From assembly GCF_014773485.1 (NCBI RefSeq), contig NZ_JACXBP010000001.1, positions 806,001 to 870,000 on the forward strand: a stretch of DNA of 64,000 bases, given 5' to 3'. The notes under the pieces were generated by a model, which was not told the origin of the DNA, searched no databases, and saw only the letters and a list, made by a program, of their open reading frames with translations. This document shows, one piece after another, positions 1-8,118 of the stretch. The number at the start of each line of letters is the position of its first letter. The stretch's first letter is position 1. The position numbers and the translations under genes are program-made. The DNA is from Erwinia aphidicola. GTDB taxonomy: Bacteria; Pseudomonadota; Gammaproteobacteria; Enterobacterales; Enterobacteriaceae.

Positions 1-2541
1 CCAGTACAGGGGGTTAGGTACCAGCAGGAAAGCGCAAAACAGCAGCGTAAGAAATGCCGGAGCTGCCAGGCTGCGGCGTAGATTATCGAATAACTTCCAG
101 CGTGACAGGGTGGTGAGAGGGTTAGGCTCGCGCGAGCCATCGGCCCGGGTCACGCGCAGCTTCAGCCAGTTGAGGAGCTGCCAGTCGCCGCGGATCCAGC
201 GCGTGCGCCTGGCGACATCCGTCAGGTAGTTGACCGGGTACTGCTCATACAGCAGCACCTCGCTCAGCAAGCCGGAGCGGGCGTAGCACCCCTCAAGCAG
301 GTCATGGCTCAGCACCAGATTTTCCGGGCCAATGTTGCAGGTTGCCTGCGCGAAAACATCCACATCATAGATCCCTTTACCGACAAACGTCCCTTCGCCA
401 AACAGATCCTGATAAATATCCGAGGACATCATCGAGTAGGGATCGTTGCCCGGTACGCTGCTGCAGATCGCCGCGTAGCGCCCCTGACCGTGGCGCGGCA
501 TCTCTTCCGCCAGCCCCGGCTGTAAAATGCCATAGCCTTTCACCACCCGGCGTTGCTGCGCATCGTAAACCGGGTGGTTGAGCGGGTGGGCCATGGTCGC
601 GACCAGCTTGTGTGCGGTGTCGCGCGGCAGCACCGTATCGCTGTCCAGCGTGATGACATATTTGATCGGCGCGGGTAGCGCTTTTTCATTGCCGGTAATA
701 GAGGAGAACTGCGTGCCGGGCTGCCGCAGCCAGCTGTTAAGCATCGCCAGCTTGCCGCGTTTGCGTTCATAGCCCATCCAGACGCCCTGCTGAGGGTTCC
801 ACGTGGGGGAGCGGTGCAGCAGGTAGAAAAGGGGCGTTTCACGCGCGTAGCGGCGGTTAAGATTTTGTAGCTGTGCGCTAGCCCACTGCAGCAGAGCGTC
901 ATTCTCCGGCGTGCTTTCAGACGGGGAATCGTGAAAATCGCTGAGCAGCGCAAAATAGAGGTTGGCGCTGGGATTACCGAGATAGCAGACCTCAAGGCTG
1001 CTGAGCAGCGCGTCAATCGATTTACGGCTGCCCAGCAGGCAGGGAATGGCTATCAGCGTACTGGCGGCAGGCGGGATGCCGCTGGCGTAGTCCATGCGCG
1101 GCAGTGGCATCGGGGTGCGAAAACGCGTGGTCATTTCGCCCAGCAGTTGCAGCACCAGCTGGCTGATTACCAGCGCCAGCGGCAGAGCCAGCAGCCATAG
1201 CGTCCAGCTCATTCCGTGCTGGGCAGTGCGCTGCAGCACCGCGGCGCTAACGGCCATGGTCAGCAGGCTGAGGCTACCGAGCCAGGAGAGCAGCGGCACC
1301 TGATTGAACCGATGGCGCAGCTGGGTGACTCCGCTGGTGTTGGCCGTCAGCACTTTTTCCAGCACCTGGCGTTCTTCGCCTATCAGATAGTGACCAATAT
1401 GCTGCGGTGGCGAAGCGCCGCTGGCCGCCTGCGACAGCGCCAGCACCTGACGCGTGACGTCCAGCTCGCTGAAACGACTGTTGCGCGCCAGCCGCTCAAT
1501 CACATGCCGGTAATGGTCGCGGGTATCAAAATGCATCTGGGGATAAATCGCGGCGGGATCCTGCCTGAGCAGCTGCTCCACCAGGCTGGCAGACTCGCAA
1601 AAATCTGCCCAGTCGGTTTCGCTCAGCAGGCGCAAACCGGCAATGCTGTTGCTGACCGAAAGCTGGCTGGTGGCCAGCTGCTGGTTGAAGCGGTTGATCA
1701 TGACATCGGTCGTCATGCCACTTTCGGCCAGGCTCTGCTCGGCCCAGGTCAGCGGCAGCGCCAGTAAACTGCCGCGCCCCTGCAGCCTGCGCACCAGCTC
1801 GGCGACGAAAGCACTGCTCAACGGCGGGCGCGAGCGGGCCATATCGGCGATCACCAGCACCAGGTCAGCGGGGGTGGCCTCGGCGCAGGCAATCAGTTTA
1901 TTCACCCACGAGTCTGCCAGGTTGCGCTCTTTTTGTGCCTGAGCAACCTCGCTGCTGATGCGGCGCAGGTTCTCAATCAGCGCCAGGCGCAGCATGCCGG
2001 GTAGCGCCCACAGCTCGCCCAGCGTCAGCGGCGTAACCCGCTGATAGGCCATAATATAGCCGGTTAAGCTGCCGACATCCCAGCGCCCGTCACCGTGAGC
2101 AATCGCTTCGGCGGCGATATCATAGATCCTGGGGCAGGAGTGCGGAGCTGAGAGCACGGGCAACCCTTTACCAAAATTCTTGGGTAAATGGTGGCGCACC
2201 ATGCGGATCTGCTCCTCAATCAGATAGTAGTTATCCAGCAGCCATTCGCCCGCCGGGGCCATGCTGGCCTTCTCTGCGTCATTGAGTAAAAAGCAGTTGT
2301 GGGTAATCACCGCCTCGTTATTGCCCAGTCGTTTGAGCAAATAGTACGGCTGAGTTTTTGGCGACAATCGGTGTGAGCGGGCGAGCTTTTGCCCGTAAAG
2401 CTCCATTTGCAGCGCAGAAAAAATTTCCGCCTTCAGGGGAGGGTCATTGGCAGGGGAGACGTCTGCCTGCAAGGGTTTATTTGATCTGCTGGCTATGTTC
2501 GCAAACACGTTTGTCAGCCACGATTTAAAATTTATTTTCAT
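1..2541 (-). CDS. Cyclic beta-1,2-glucan synthase (NdvB/ChvB-like), N-terminal part
   Basis: The gene begins at an ATG at 2541 and runs off the left edge, so only the first 847 residues are visible; family members are about 2800 residues long. Two membrane segments lie near residues 413-435 and 444-468, followed by a glycosyltransferase domain with the metal-binding DSD motif (in VITLDSDTVL, about residue 632) and a downstream RRTRWIRGDW motif near residue 780, which resembles the QxxRW of processive glycosyltransferases. A third hydrophobic segment (FLTLLFCAFLLVP) sits at the cut end. Family members polymerise UDP-glucose into periplasmic cyclic glucan on a protein-linked intermediate and carry a C-terminal GH94 domain, which here would be outside the window. 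The ribosome site is weak (AAGAG). The family call rests on the motifs and the order of domains. Confidence 0.82.
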   Translation of the reverse strand, partial: MKINFKSWLTNVFANIASRSNKPLQADVSPANDPPLKAEIFSALQMELYGQKLARSHRLSPKTQPYYLLKRLGNNEAVITHNCFLLNDAEKASMAPAGEWLLDNYYLIEEQIRMVRHHLPKNFGKGLPVLSAPHSCPRIYDIAAEAIAHGDGRWDVGSLTGYIMAYQRVTPLTLGELWALPGMLRLALIENLRRISSEVAQAQKERNLADSWVNKLIACAEATPADLVLVIADMARSRPPLSSAFVAELVRRLQGRGSLLALPLTWAEQSLAESGMTTDVMINRFNQQLATSQLSVSNSIAGLRLLSETDWADFCESASLVEQLLRQDPAAIYPQMHFDTRDHYRHVIERLARNSRFSELDVTRQVLALSQAASGASPPQHIGHYLIGEERQVLEKVLTANTSGVTQLRHRFNQVPLLSWLGSLSLLTMAVSAAVLQRTAQHGMSWTLWLLALPLALVISQLVLQLLGEMTTRFRTPMPLPRMDYASGIPPAASTLIAIPCLLGSRKSIDALLSSLEVCYLGNPSANLYFALLSDFHDSPSESTPENDALLQWASAQLQNLNRRYARETPLFYLLHRSPTWNPQQGVWMGYERKRGKLAMLNSWLRQPGTQFSSITGNEKALPAPIKYVITLDSDTVLPRDTAHKLVATMAHPLNHPVYDAQQRRVVKGYGILQPGLAEEMPRHGQGRYAAICSSVPGNDPYSMMSSDIYQDLFGEGTFVGKGIYDVDVFAQATCNIGPENLVLSHDLLEGCYARSGLLSEVLLYEQYPVNYLTDVARRTRWIRGDWQLLNWLKLRVTRADGSREPNPLTTLSRWKLFDNLRRSLAAPAFLTLLFCAFLLVPNPLYW

Positions 2542-2664
2542 AATTTTGCTCTTCAGGCGAAACAGACGCAGGGGAGCAGTGGTGAAAGAGGTAGAGAAAC
2601 GTTTTTTGAAATGGGACGACGTTATAGTTTCAGCAGCTGCCGCAGCGAGAGGAGTAGTTAAGAA

Positions 2665-2829
2665 TTAATGGGGTACGACAAAAAGCGATTTACAGGAGGG
2701 GCAGAGTAAGGTCTGATTCTGCCTGATTTTACTCGCCGCATGGGACGACTTATGCCCGCAAATGGGACAAATCGCTGTGGTGGTCGTGGCTTTATTTATG
2801 CGTTTCAACGCATCATCTAAAAAAGACAT
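2665..2829 (-). CDS. Small zinc-ribbon protein (YnfU-like), 54 aa
   Basis: This 54-residue protein carries two cysteine knuckles, CPIC at 21-24 and CPSC at 43-46, separated by a basic linker, which is the arrangement of a one-domain zinc ribbon such as E. coli YnfU. A strong GGAGGAAC ribosome site lies six bases before the ATG. It follows the gene ending at 2851 by 21 bases in the same orientation, so the two probably form a transcript; the glucan synthase start is 123 bases further on. Family function is unknown; a zinc-dependent nucleic-acid or protein contact is a guess. Confidence 0.72.
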   Translation of the reverse strand: MSFLDDALKRINKATTTTAICPICGHKSSHAASKIRQNQTLLCPSCKSLFVVPH

Positions 2830-2850
2830 GGAATTGTTCCTCCGACGCGT

Positions 2851-3114
2851 TTATTTTCTGATGTTCAGAATGCTCTTTAATGACTTTCTATACTCTTTAG
2901 TCCAGCCGTTATAAATGTCAGTTAGCGACTCCAGATCGGTTCCTGCCGCCACATGGCGAATAAACAGTCTTGCCTCGCTCTCATTGCGATCGTAGACATA
3001 AAGGTTGGCCCATGAATCCACCATCGCTTTTTTCCCATCGACGACAATCTTAGCGTGGTCGAAATTAATCAATGGCCATTGTGCTAACTGCGAGAAAAAA
3101 TGTTTCTTTTCCAT
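2851..3114 (-). CDS. Hypothetical 87-aa cytoplasmic protein
   Basis: I do not recognise this protein. It is soluble, with a mixed alpha/beta look: a hydrophobic start around FSQLAQWPLINFDHAKIVVDG, a central VDSWANLYVYDRNESEARLFI that reads like a small beta sheet, and a basic helical tail ending KEYRKSLKSILNIRK. There is no signal peptide, membrane segment or cysteine motif. Coding potential is supported by a clean frame and by the tightly following zinc-ribbon gene. The ribosome site is modest (GGTGG). Confidence 0.55.
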   Translation of the reverse strand: MEKKHFFSQLAQWPLINFDHAKIVVDGKKAMVDSWANLYVYDRNESEARLFIRHVAAGTDLESLTDIYNGWTKEYRKSLKSILNIRK

Positions 3115-3379
3115 AAGCCACCGTTAATTGTGTAGATATTAAGAAAGGAACAGGAAAGGTTATTTATTGTGCATAGCGACTATATACCTAACCATTGACA
3201 CTGTCCTGCGTGGGGTCACCAGTTTACTAATAACCTCTGCAGACGAGGTAGATTCTGTCATTACCTCGTTTTAACCATGCTAAAGCTGCGGATTCAGCAC
3301 AACTGCGAGGCCATAACCTGGCTGCCGTGCAAAATTCCAATCGGTTGATACACTTACAGGAAACGAACCGGGAGGAATA

Positions 3380-4357
3380 ATGAAATTAGGCTTTGCCTGC
3401 AAATACCTTAATGCTGACTTACAGCAGCCGTACCCTTTTAAATCACCCACGCGCAAGCGTTTTCTTAGCCTGGATCAGGACAAGCGCCGTGAGCTGCTGC
3501 TGTCGTGTGCCAGCCATAACCTGTCGCAGCTGGCGCACATATTTAGCGAGCTGGCGCAGCTGCCGCACCAGTTAAGAATGATGCGTATCGGCAGCGATCT
3601 GCTGCCGCTGTTTACCGTTCCCGAAGCGCAGGAGCCGTACCAAAGCCTGCTGCCTGACTTATTGCCTCTGTTCGCGCATGCCGGTGCGCTGGCAAAAGAA
3701 GCGGATATCAGGCTGTCGTTTCATCCGGGCCAGTATACGGTTCTGGCTTCGGAAACGCCGGAGGTGGTGGACAGGGCGCTGGTGGACATTGAGTATCATG
3801 CGCTGTGCGCCAGATTGCTGGGTTATGGCCGTGAGTTTCAGGATTTCAAGATCAATATCCATATGAACGGGCGCGCCGGTTTTGCCGGGTTCAAAGCCGC
3901 CTTTGAGCGGCTCAGCCCGGAAGCCAGGCTGATGCTGACGGTGGAAAATGATGAGGTTTCCTGCTCGCTGGATGATGTTTTGCAGGCCAGAGATCTCTGC
4001 CCGATCGTGTTAGATATCCACCATCACTGGGTGAAGGAGAATCAGTTTATACAGCCCGACGATGCGCGCATCGCACTGGTCAAAGAGTCCTGGCGCGGGG
4101 TACGGCCGGTGCTGCACTACTCGATTTCTCAGGAGGGATTGATTCCCGAGCAGGGGTTCCCCGATCAGGAGTCGCTGGGGCTGTCAAAAATGAAGCTGCG
4201 GGCGCATTCAGACTACTACTTTAACGACACCCTGAACGACTGGGCATTGTCGTTTAGCGATTTCGATATTATGTGCGAAGTGAAAATGAAAAATATCGCC
4301 AGCGCAAAGCTGTTGCGGGTCGGGCATGCCCGACCCCTACGGGTAAATAGCGTTTAA
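3380..4357 (+). CDS. uvsE: UV DNA damage endonuclease (UvsE/UVDE)
   Basis: The TIM-barrel endonuclease nicks DNA immediately 5' of UV photoproducts and starts an excision-repair route independent of UvrABC. Family motifs are present in order: FHPGQY (metal-binding His), INIHMNGRAGF, ENDE, LDIHHHW, HYSISQ, HSDYY and CEVKMKN, supplying the His/Glu/Asp ligands of the metal site. The start has a good GGAGGAATA ribosome site. At 325 residues the length is normal, but the last ten or so residues (RVGHARPLRVNSV) are translated from a palindromic intergenic repeat at 4317-4343, so the true family domain ends near residue 312. The stop codon overlaps that of the convergent flavin reductase gene. Confidence 0.93.
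   Translation: MKLGFACKYLNADLQQPYPFKSPTRKRFLSLDQDKRRELLLSCASHNLSQLAHIFSELAQLPHQLRMMRIGSDLLPLFTVPEAQEPYQSLLPDLLPLFAHAGALAKEADIRLSFHPGQYTVLASETPEVVDRALVDIEYHALCARLLGYGREFQDFKINIHMNGRAGFAGFKAAFERLSPEARLMLTVENDEVSCSLDDVLQARDLCPIVLDIHHHWVKENQFIQPDDARIALVKESWRGVRPVLHYSISQEGLIPEQGFPDQESLGLSKMKLRAHSDYYFNDTLNDWALSFSDFDIMCEVKMKNIASAKLLRVGHARPLRVNSV
4317..4343. repeat. REP-like palindrome inside the 3' end of uvsE
   Basis: The 20-bp perfect palindrome GGGTCGGGCATGCCCGACCC is followed by CCTACGGG, the same core and flank seen at 50843-50862 and, degenerate, at 46441-46459. It lies at the convergent junction of uvsE and the flavin reductase gene and can form a hairpin in both transcripts. Confidence 0.85.
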
Positions 4358-5010
4358 TCGTGACGTTCGCGCGCTTCCCACTCGGCAGGCGTGAGAGTTT
4401 TAATATCAAACTGATCGCGGGTGCGGGTGTAAGTATGCCCGCCCATTCGACCCACTGCGTCCATCAACTGCTGGTCGATGTGCAGGTTCTCCAGGTTGAC
4501 CGCGTCACTACGCACGTAGACACCAAGCACTTCGCCAAGGATGATTTCGCGCGCCGGGCCAACCTGTAACGTAGTGTGGCGGCGGCACTCCAGGGCGGCA
4601 GGGGCCGAGAGAATACGCGGGCTGCGCACCATCTTGCCCGCAGTGGTTTCTAGCCCGGCGAGGCTCATTTCATCCACTTCCGGGCCGAATTTAATCGCGC
4701 AGACCTCCATCTGCTCAACCAGCGCATCGTCAACGATATGCACGGTAAACTCCCCGGTTTCGCGGATATTACGCGCGGTATCCTTAAAGCGCATATCCGC
4801 GTAGTTTTCCACACCAATCGCCACAATCGCCGGATCGTGGGTCAGCACGTTAAAAAAGCTGAATGGGCCGGCGCTGGGCTGGCCTTCCTTGCTCAGCGTC
4901 GTGACCAGCGCGATAGGGCGCGGGATCACAGTGCCGATCAATAGCTTGTAGCGGTCGCGCTCCCCCAGCTCGGCAAAGTCAAAATAGCTATGCCCTGGCA
5001 TCGTTTTCAT
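4354..5010 (-). CDS. Flavin reductase-like, FMN-binding split-barrel protein
   Basis: The 218-residue protein has the FMN-binding split-barrel pattern of the DIM6/NTAB flavin reductase family: IGTVIPRPIALVTTLSKEGQPSAGPFSFFNVLTHDPAIVAIGV, then the RNIRETGEFTVHIV segment. Members reduce FMN/FAD with NAD(P)H, often for a partner monooxygenase, or act directly on a substrate. The chosen start, at MKTMPGH, sits one base after the stop of the upstream creatinase-like gene, with a GGAG site inside that gene's end; an ATG six codons earlier is less well placed. It is the last gene of the six-gene operon beginning at 10298. No obvious monooxygenase partner is in the operon, so its role there is open. 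Confidence 0.85.
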   Translation of the reverse strand: MKTMPGHSYFDFAELGERDRYKLLIGTVIPRPIALVTTLSKEGQPSAGPFSFFNVLTHDPAIVAIGVENYADMRFKDTARNIRETGEFTVHIVDDALVEQMEVCAIKFGPEVDEMSLAGLETTAGKMVRSPRILSAPAALECRRHTTLQVGPAREIILGEVLGVYVRSDAVNLENLHIDQQLMDAVGRMGGHTYTRTRDQFDIKTLTPAEWEARERHD

Positions 5011-5011
5011 C

Positions 5012-6436
5012 TCAGGCTCCGGCGGCAATGCGGTGAGTTTCCAGCGGGGTGTGGCGGCTCAGGTTTTCAAAGCCCTCTTTGGTCACCACATACATATCGC
5101 CAATATTACAGCCTGCTGACAGCGGCTCCAGCCACTGGGTATGCATCACAAATACCATCCCTTCTTCCAGACGATCGTAGTTGTGCGAGGAGATATTAAA
5201 GCTGTTCTGCCCCCCCGCCATCCCCACGGAGTGACCGAGGTTCGGGTTATGCGGCCCGTGCGTTGCCGGGTAAACATGCATCAGTCTGCGGCCCTGAGCT
5301 TCATAATCCGCATCCGGCACATACTGCTGCGGGATGCGCCTGGCGGACCCGTCCGGCATTGGCGACCAGTTGTACGGCATGGTGCGCGCCTCCGGGGAGG
5401 CCAGCAACCCGGCTTCAATCATTGGCGCAAAAGCGGCGTTATTGATATCGCGCATCAGCGCGCCGGGCTTAATCAGCTTCTCGGCATTTTTCACCCCTGC
5501 AGTACAGGCATCCAGCACCAACTGCTGGCGCCCGGTGATCTCGCCGACGGCGATCATGCGTGCGGTCTGCGCAGTATAACCCCGCCAGGTGACGTTGGAG
5601 ATATACAGGTTGATCAGGTCGCCCGGGCGCACCACATGGCCGTAAGGTTTGCCGCAGTGAGTGCCAAACTGGTTAATGCCAATCTGGTAGCCGTCGCCGG
5701 TTTCGCCGCCAAACGCCATCTGCGCCGCGGTGAAAGCCGCAAAGATTTCGTAATCGGTAACGCCCGGTTTGGCCACGTGCCAGGCGGCCTGTGTGCCGAT
5801 GCCGATCAGCTGCGCGGCGGCGCGGAACATCTCAATTTCGCGCGGGGAGCGCACCTTCTGCAGGCGATCAAGGATGGCGTTATCGGCAATAAATTTGCTG
5901 CCCGGCAGCATCGACTCCACGGCAGCCCAGAAGGTCAATGAAGTGCGGTCGCCGATTTTTCCGATCTGCGCTTTTGCCAGACCAAGATCGCTCAGCAGCT
6001 GCGCGCACTTCTCGGCAGTTTTCATCACCGAGTCACCCGGGCGGTCGGCGTATTCACGTCCGATCGGACCAATCTGCCAAATCTCGTCAACCAGCAGCGG
6101 CTCGCCGCCCGGAGGCAGCAGCACCGACTGAGTGAAGAAGGAGAGCAGCACCAGCGCTTTGTCAGCATCGGTCGGGATAATCAGCACGCCTTCGCGCATC
6201 CAGTCACAGATATAGCGCAGATAGTGATTCGAGGCGTGGAACCAGCCCACGCTGCCGACATGAACGATAATCGCATCATGCCCGGCTTCCACCGCCTGGC
6301 GGCGGATTTTGCGCAGCCGCTCTTCAAACTCTTCAAGCGGCAGCGGCAGCGGAGCCGAGAAGTCGAAATCCGGTTTAAAGTCCGCCAGCAGGGCGCCGAT
6401 ACGATAGCCTGGCGCCTGAGTCGCATGAGTCTTCAT
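5012..6436 (-). CDS. M24-family (creatinase/Xaa-Pro peptidase fold) protein lacking metal ligands
   Basis: The 474-residue protein has the creatinase N-terminal domain followed by the pita-bread catalytic fold. In metallo-aminopeptidases two Asp, one His and two Glu bind metals. Here the first Asp position reads INLYISN, the second reads GYTAQTAR in place of GYxxDxTR, and the two Glu positions read VMHTQW (for TxEPG) and NIGDMYVVT (for RIEDxxxVT); only the His in LGHSVGM remains. This is the pattern of metal-free relatives such as creatinase, which hydrolyse C-N bonds. The neighbours are a polyamine-type ABC transporter upstream and a flavin reductase downstream, so a small nitrogen compound is the likely substrate. 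The start is taken at MKTHATQ, six bases after AAGGA; an ATG two codons earlier is possible. Confidence 0.85.
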   Translation of the reverse strand: MKTHATQAPGYRIGALLADFKPDFDFSAPLPLPLEEFEERLRKIRRQAVEAGHDAIIVHVGSVGWFHASNHYLRYICDWMREGVLIIPTDADKALVLLSFFTQSVLLPPGGEPLLVDEIWQIGPIGREYADRPGDSVMKTAEKCAQLLSDLGLAKAQIGKIGDRTSLTFWAAVESMLPGSKFIADNAILDRLQKVRSPREIEMFRAAAQLIGIGTQAAWHVAKPGVTDYEIFAAFTAAQMAFGGETGDGYQIGINQFGTHCGKPYGHVVRPGDLINLYISNVTWRGYTAQTARMIAVGEITGRQQLVLDACTAGVKNAEKLIKPGALMRDINNAAFAPMIEAGLLASPEARTMPYNWSPMPDGSARRIPQQYVPDADYEAQGRRLMHVYPATHGPHNPNLGHSVGMAGGQNSFNISSHNYDRLEEGMVFVMHTQWLEPLSAGCNIGDMYVVTKEGFENLSRHTPLETHRIAAGA

Positions 6437-6465
6437 AGTCATTCCTTGTGTTTCTTTTGATAAAG

Positions 6466-7296
6466 TTAAGATGCCTGCGGGCGCGGGGCCAGAACACGCC
6501 GGGCGACCAGCATGCCGAGCAGGGTTATCGCAATCAAAATGCCGGAGATAGCCGCGACGCGTACGTCAAGGGACTCCTCGATCATCGCGAACATGCGTAG
6601 CGGCAGAACCGTGGTGCTGGCATCAGCGAGGAACAGAGAAACGGTGACGTTATCCAGTGACTGGATAAACACCAGGAACGCCCCCGCCATAATGCCGGGC
6701 ATCAGCAGCGGCAGCGTGACGCGGCGCAGGGTCATAAACCAGCTGGCCCCCATCGTGGTTGAGGCTTCTGCCAGCGACGGATTAATGCCCTGCGCCACCA
6801 CCGATGCGGCGCGGTACATCAGCGGGCCAAATACCACTACGTGGCCAACCACGTTCAGCCACAGCGAAGGCTGGAAGCCGATAAAGTTGGCGACAATCAG
6901 CGCCGCCAGGCCATAAACCAGGCTCGGCAGCACCAGCGGGGCGAGCAGCAGTGGCTCGATGGTACTGACGCTGCGTCGCTTCATACGCGTCATACCGATG
7001 GTGGCAGGCACCGCAAACAGTATGGCGCCGAGTACCGCCAGCGCGGCGATTTTGAACGAGTTCCAGGCGGCAATTTGCTCGGTGGTCGAGCGCACCGGGT
7101 CAAGCAGCGCCTCATACCAGCGCAGCGAAAAGCCCTGCGGGGGATATTTCAGCGTCTGCCCGGAGGTAAACGACATCATCACCGCAATGACGATCGGCGC
7201 CACCAAATAGATCACACACAGCGTACCGAAGCCATAAACAAACAGCTTGTACAGCAGGGCCGGAAGCGGGTTTTCGCGACGTTCAAACATGGCCAT
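6466..7296 (-). CDS. ABC transporter permease (PotC-like)
   Basis: This 276-residue inner-membrane protein has about six hydrophobic segments and the binding-protein-dependent permease loop LAEASTTMGASWFMTLRRVTLP (EAA motif, near residues 181-202), which docks on the ATPase. It resembles the PotC/YdcV half of spermidine/putrescine-type importers. It overlaps the other permease gene by 14 bases, with a GGAGG site inside it, so the two are translationally coupled. Substrate is not deducible from the sequence; the operon context suggests a nitrogen-rich cation or amino compound. Confidence 0.9.
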   Translation of the reverse strand: MAMFERRENPLPALLYKLFVYGFGTLCVIYLVAPIVIAVMMSFTSGQTLKYPPQGFSLRWYEALLDPVRSTTEQIAAWNSFKIAALAVLGAILFAVPATIGMTRMKRRSVSTIEPLLLAPLVLPSLVYGLAALIVANFIGFQPSLWLNVVGHVVVFGPLMYRAASVVAQGINPSLAEASTTMGASWFMTLRRVTLPLLMPGIMAGAFLVFIQSLDNVTVSLFLADASTTVLPLRMFAMIEESLDVRVAAISGILIAITLLGMLVARRVLAPRPQAS

Positions 7297-8110
7297 TCAG
7301 CCTCCGGTGGCGTGAGATCATGGTAAGGGCAACCAGCAGGCAGCCTGTGGAGACCAGCAGGACCACGGCGATAGCAGAGGCCATTGGCCAGTCGAACAGG
7401 GTGCCGACTTCGCGATAAATCAGCTGCGGAACATAGACATTGCGCGCGCCGCCAATCACCGCCTGGGTAACAAATGAGCTGCTGGTACTGGCGAAGACCA
7501 GGATCCAGCCCGCCAGCAAGCCAGGCAGCATCAGCGGCAGCAGCACCGTCACCAGCACGCGCCACGGCCCGGCACCGGACACCTGCGCCGCCTCGGTCAG
7601 CTGATACGGCGTGCGAGACAGGATGGCGATCAGCGGCAGAATAATCAGCGGCAGATCAATCTGGCACATTGCCAGCAGCAGACCGGTTTCAGTAAACATC
7701 AGGCTGGTCGGCATGTTGGTCACCCCAAGGAACATCAGCGCCTCGCTGATCGGCCCCTGACGCCCGAGGATGACGATCCAGGCAAAAGTGCGCACCACGT
7801 TGCTGGTGAGCATTGGAATAAGGGTCAGAAAAATTAAAATCTGGCGCAGCGTGCGCCCGCCGTGCCAGTAAAGCAGGGCGATAGGCACCCCCAGCAGGGT
7901 GGTGCCTATCACGGTTTCAATCCCCAGTCGGGCGGTATTAACCAGTACCCGGAAGTTAAAAGCGTCGCCGAAGAAGTGGGCGTAGTGCTGTAACGTCACT
8001 CCGCCATCCCGGGTGAAACTGAAAACGATCAAAACAGCGAGCGGCGTCGCGAAGAACACCACGGAAAGTAACAACATGGGGATAACGTACGGAAAACCGC
8101 TCTGTTTCAT
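7283..8110 (-). CDS. ABC transporter permease (PotB-like)
   Basis: The 275-residue membrane protein starts with a hydrophobic segment (PYVIPMLLLSVVFFATPLAVLIVFSF) typical of PotB-type permeases and has the EAA loop LTEAAQVSGAGPWRVLVTVLLPLMLPG near residues 183-209. It forms the heterodimeric channel with the permease encoded immediately downstream. A GAGGT ribosome site precedes the ATG, and the gene begins 8 bases after the binding-protein gene. Confidence 0.9.
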   Translation of the reverse strand: MKQSGFPYVIPMLLLSVVFFATPLAVLIVFSFTRDGGVTLQHYAHFFGDAFNFRVLVNTARLGIETVIGTTLLGVPIALLYWHGGRTLRQILIFLTLIPMLTSNVVRTFAWIVILGRQGPISEALMFLGVTNMPTSLMFTETGLLLAMCQIDLPLIILPLIAILSRTPYQLTEAAQVSGAGPWRVLVTVLLPLMLPGLLAGWILVFASTSSSFVTQAVIGGARNVYVPQLIYREVGTLFDWPMASAIAVVLLVSTGCLLVALTMISRHRRLNGHV

Positions 8111-8118
8111 GATTTACC

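Noticed and set aside
5141..5941. Plus-strand frame of 266 codons opposite the M24 gene
   Set aside because: Antisense to a gene with clear family motifs; its His/Arg-rich translation looks non-coding.
6841..7326. Plus-strand frame opposite the ABC permease
   Set aside because: Shadow of the permease gene; Gln/Arg-rich low-complexity translation without family resemblance.
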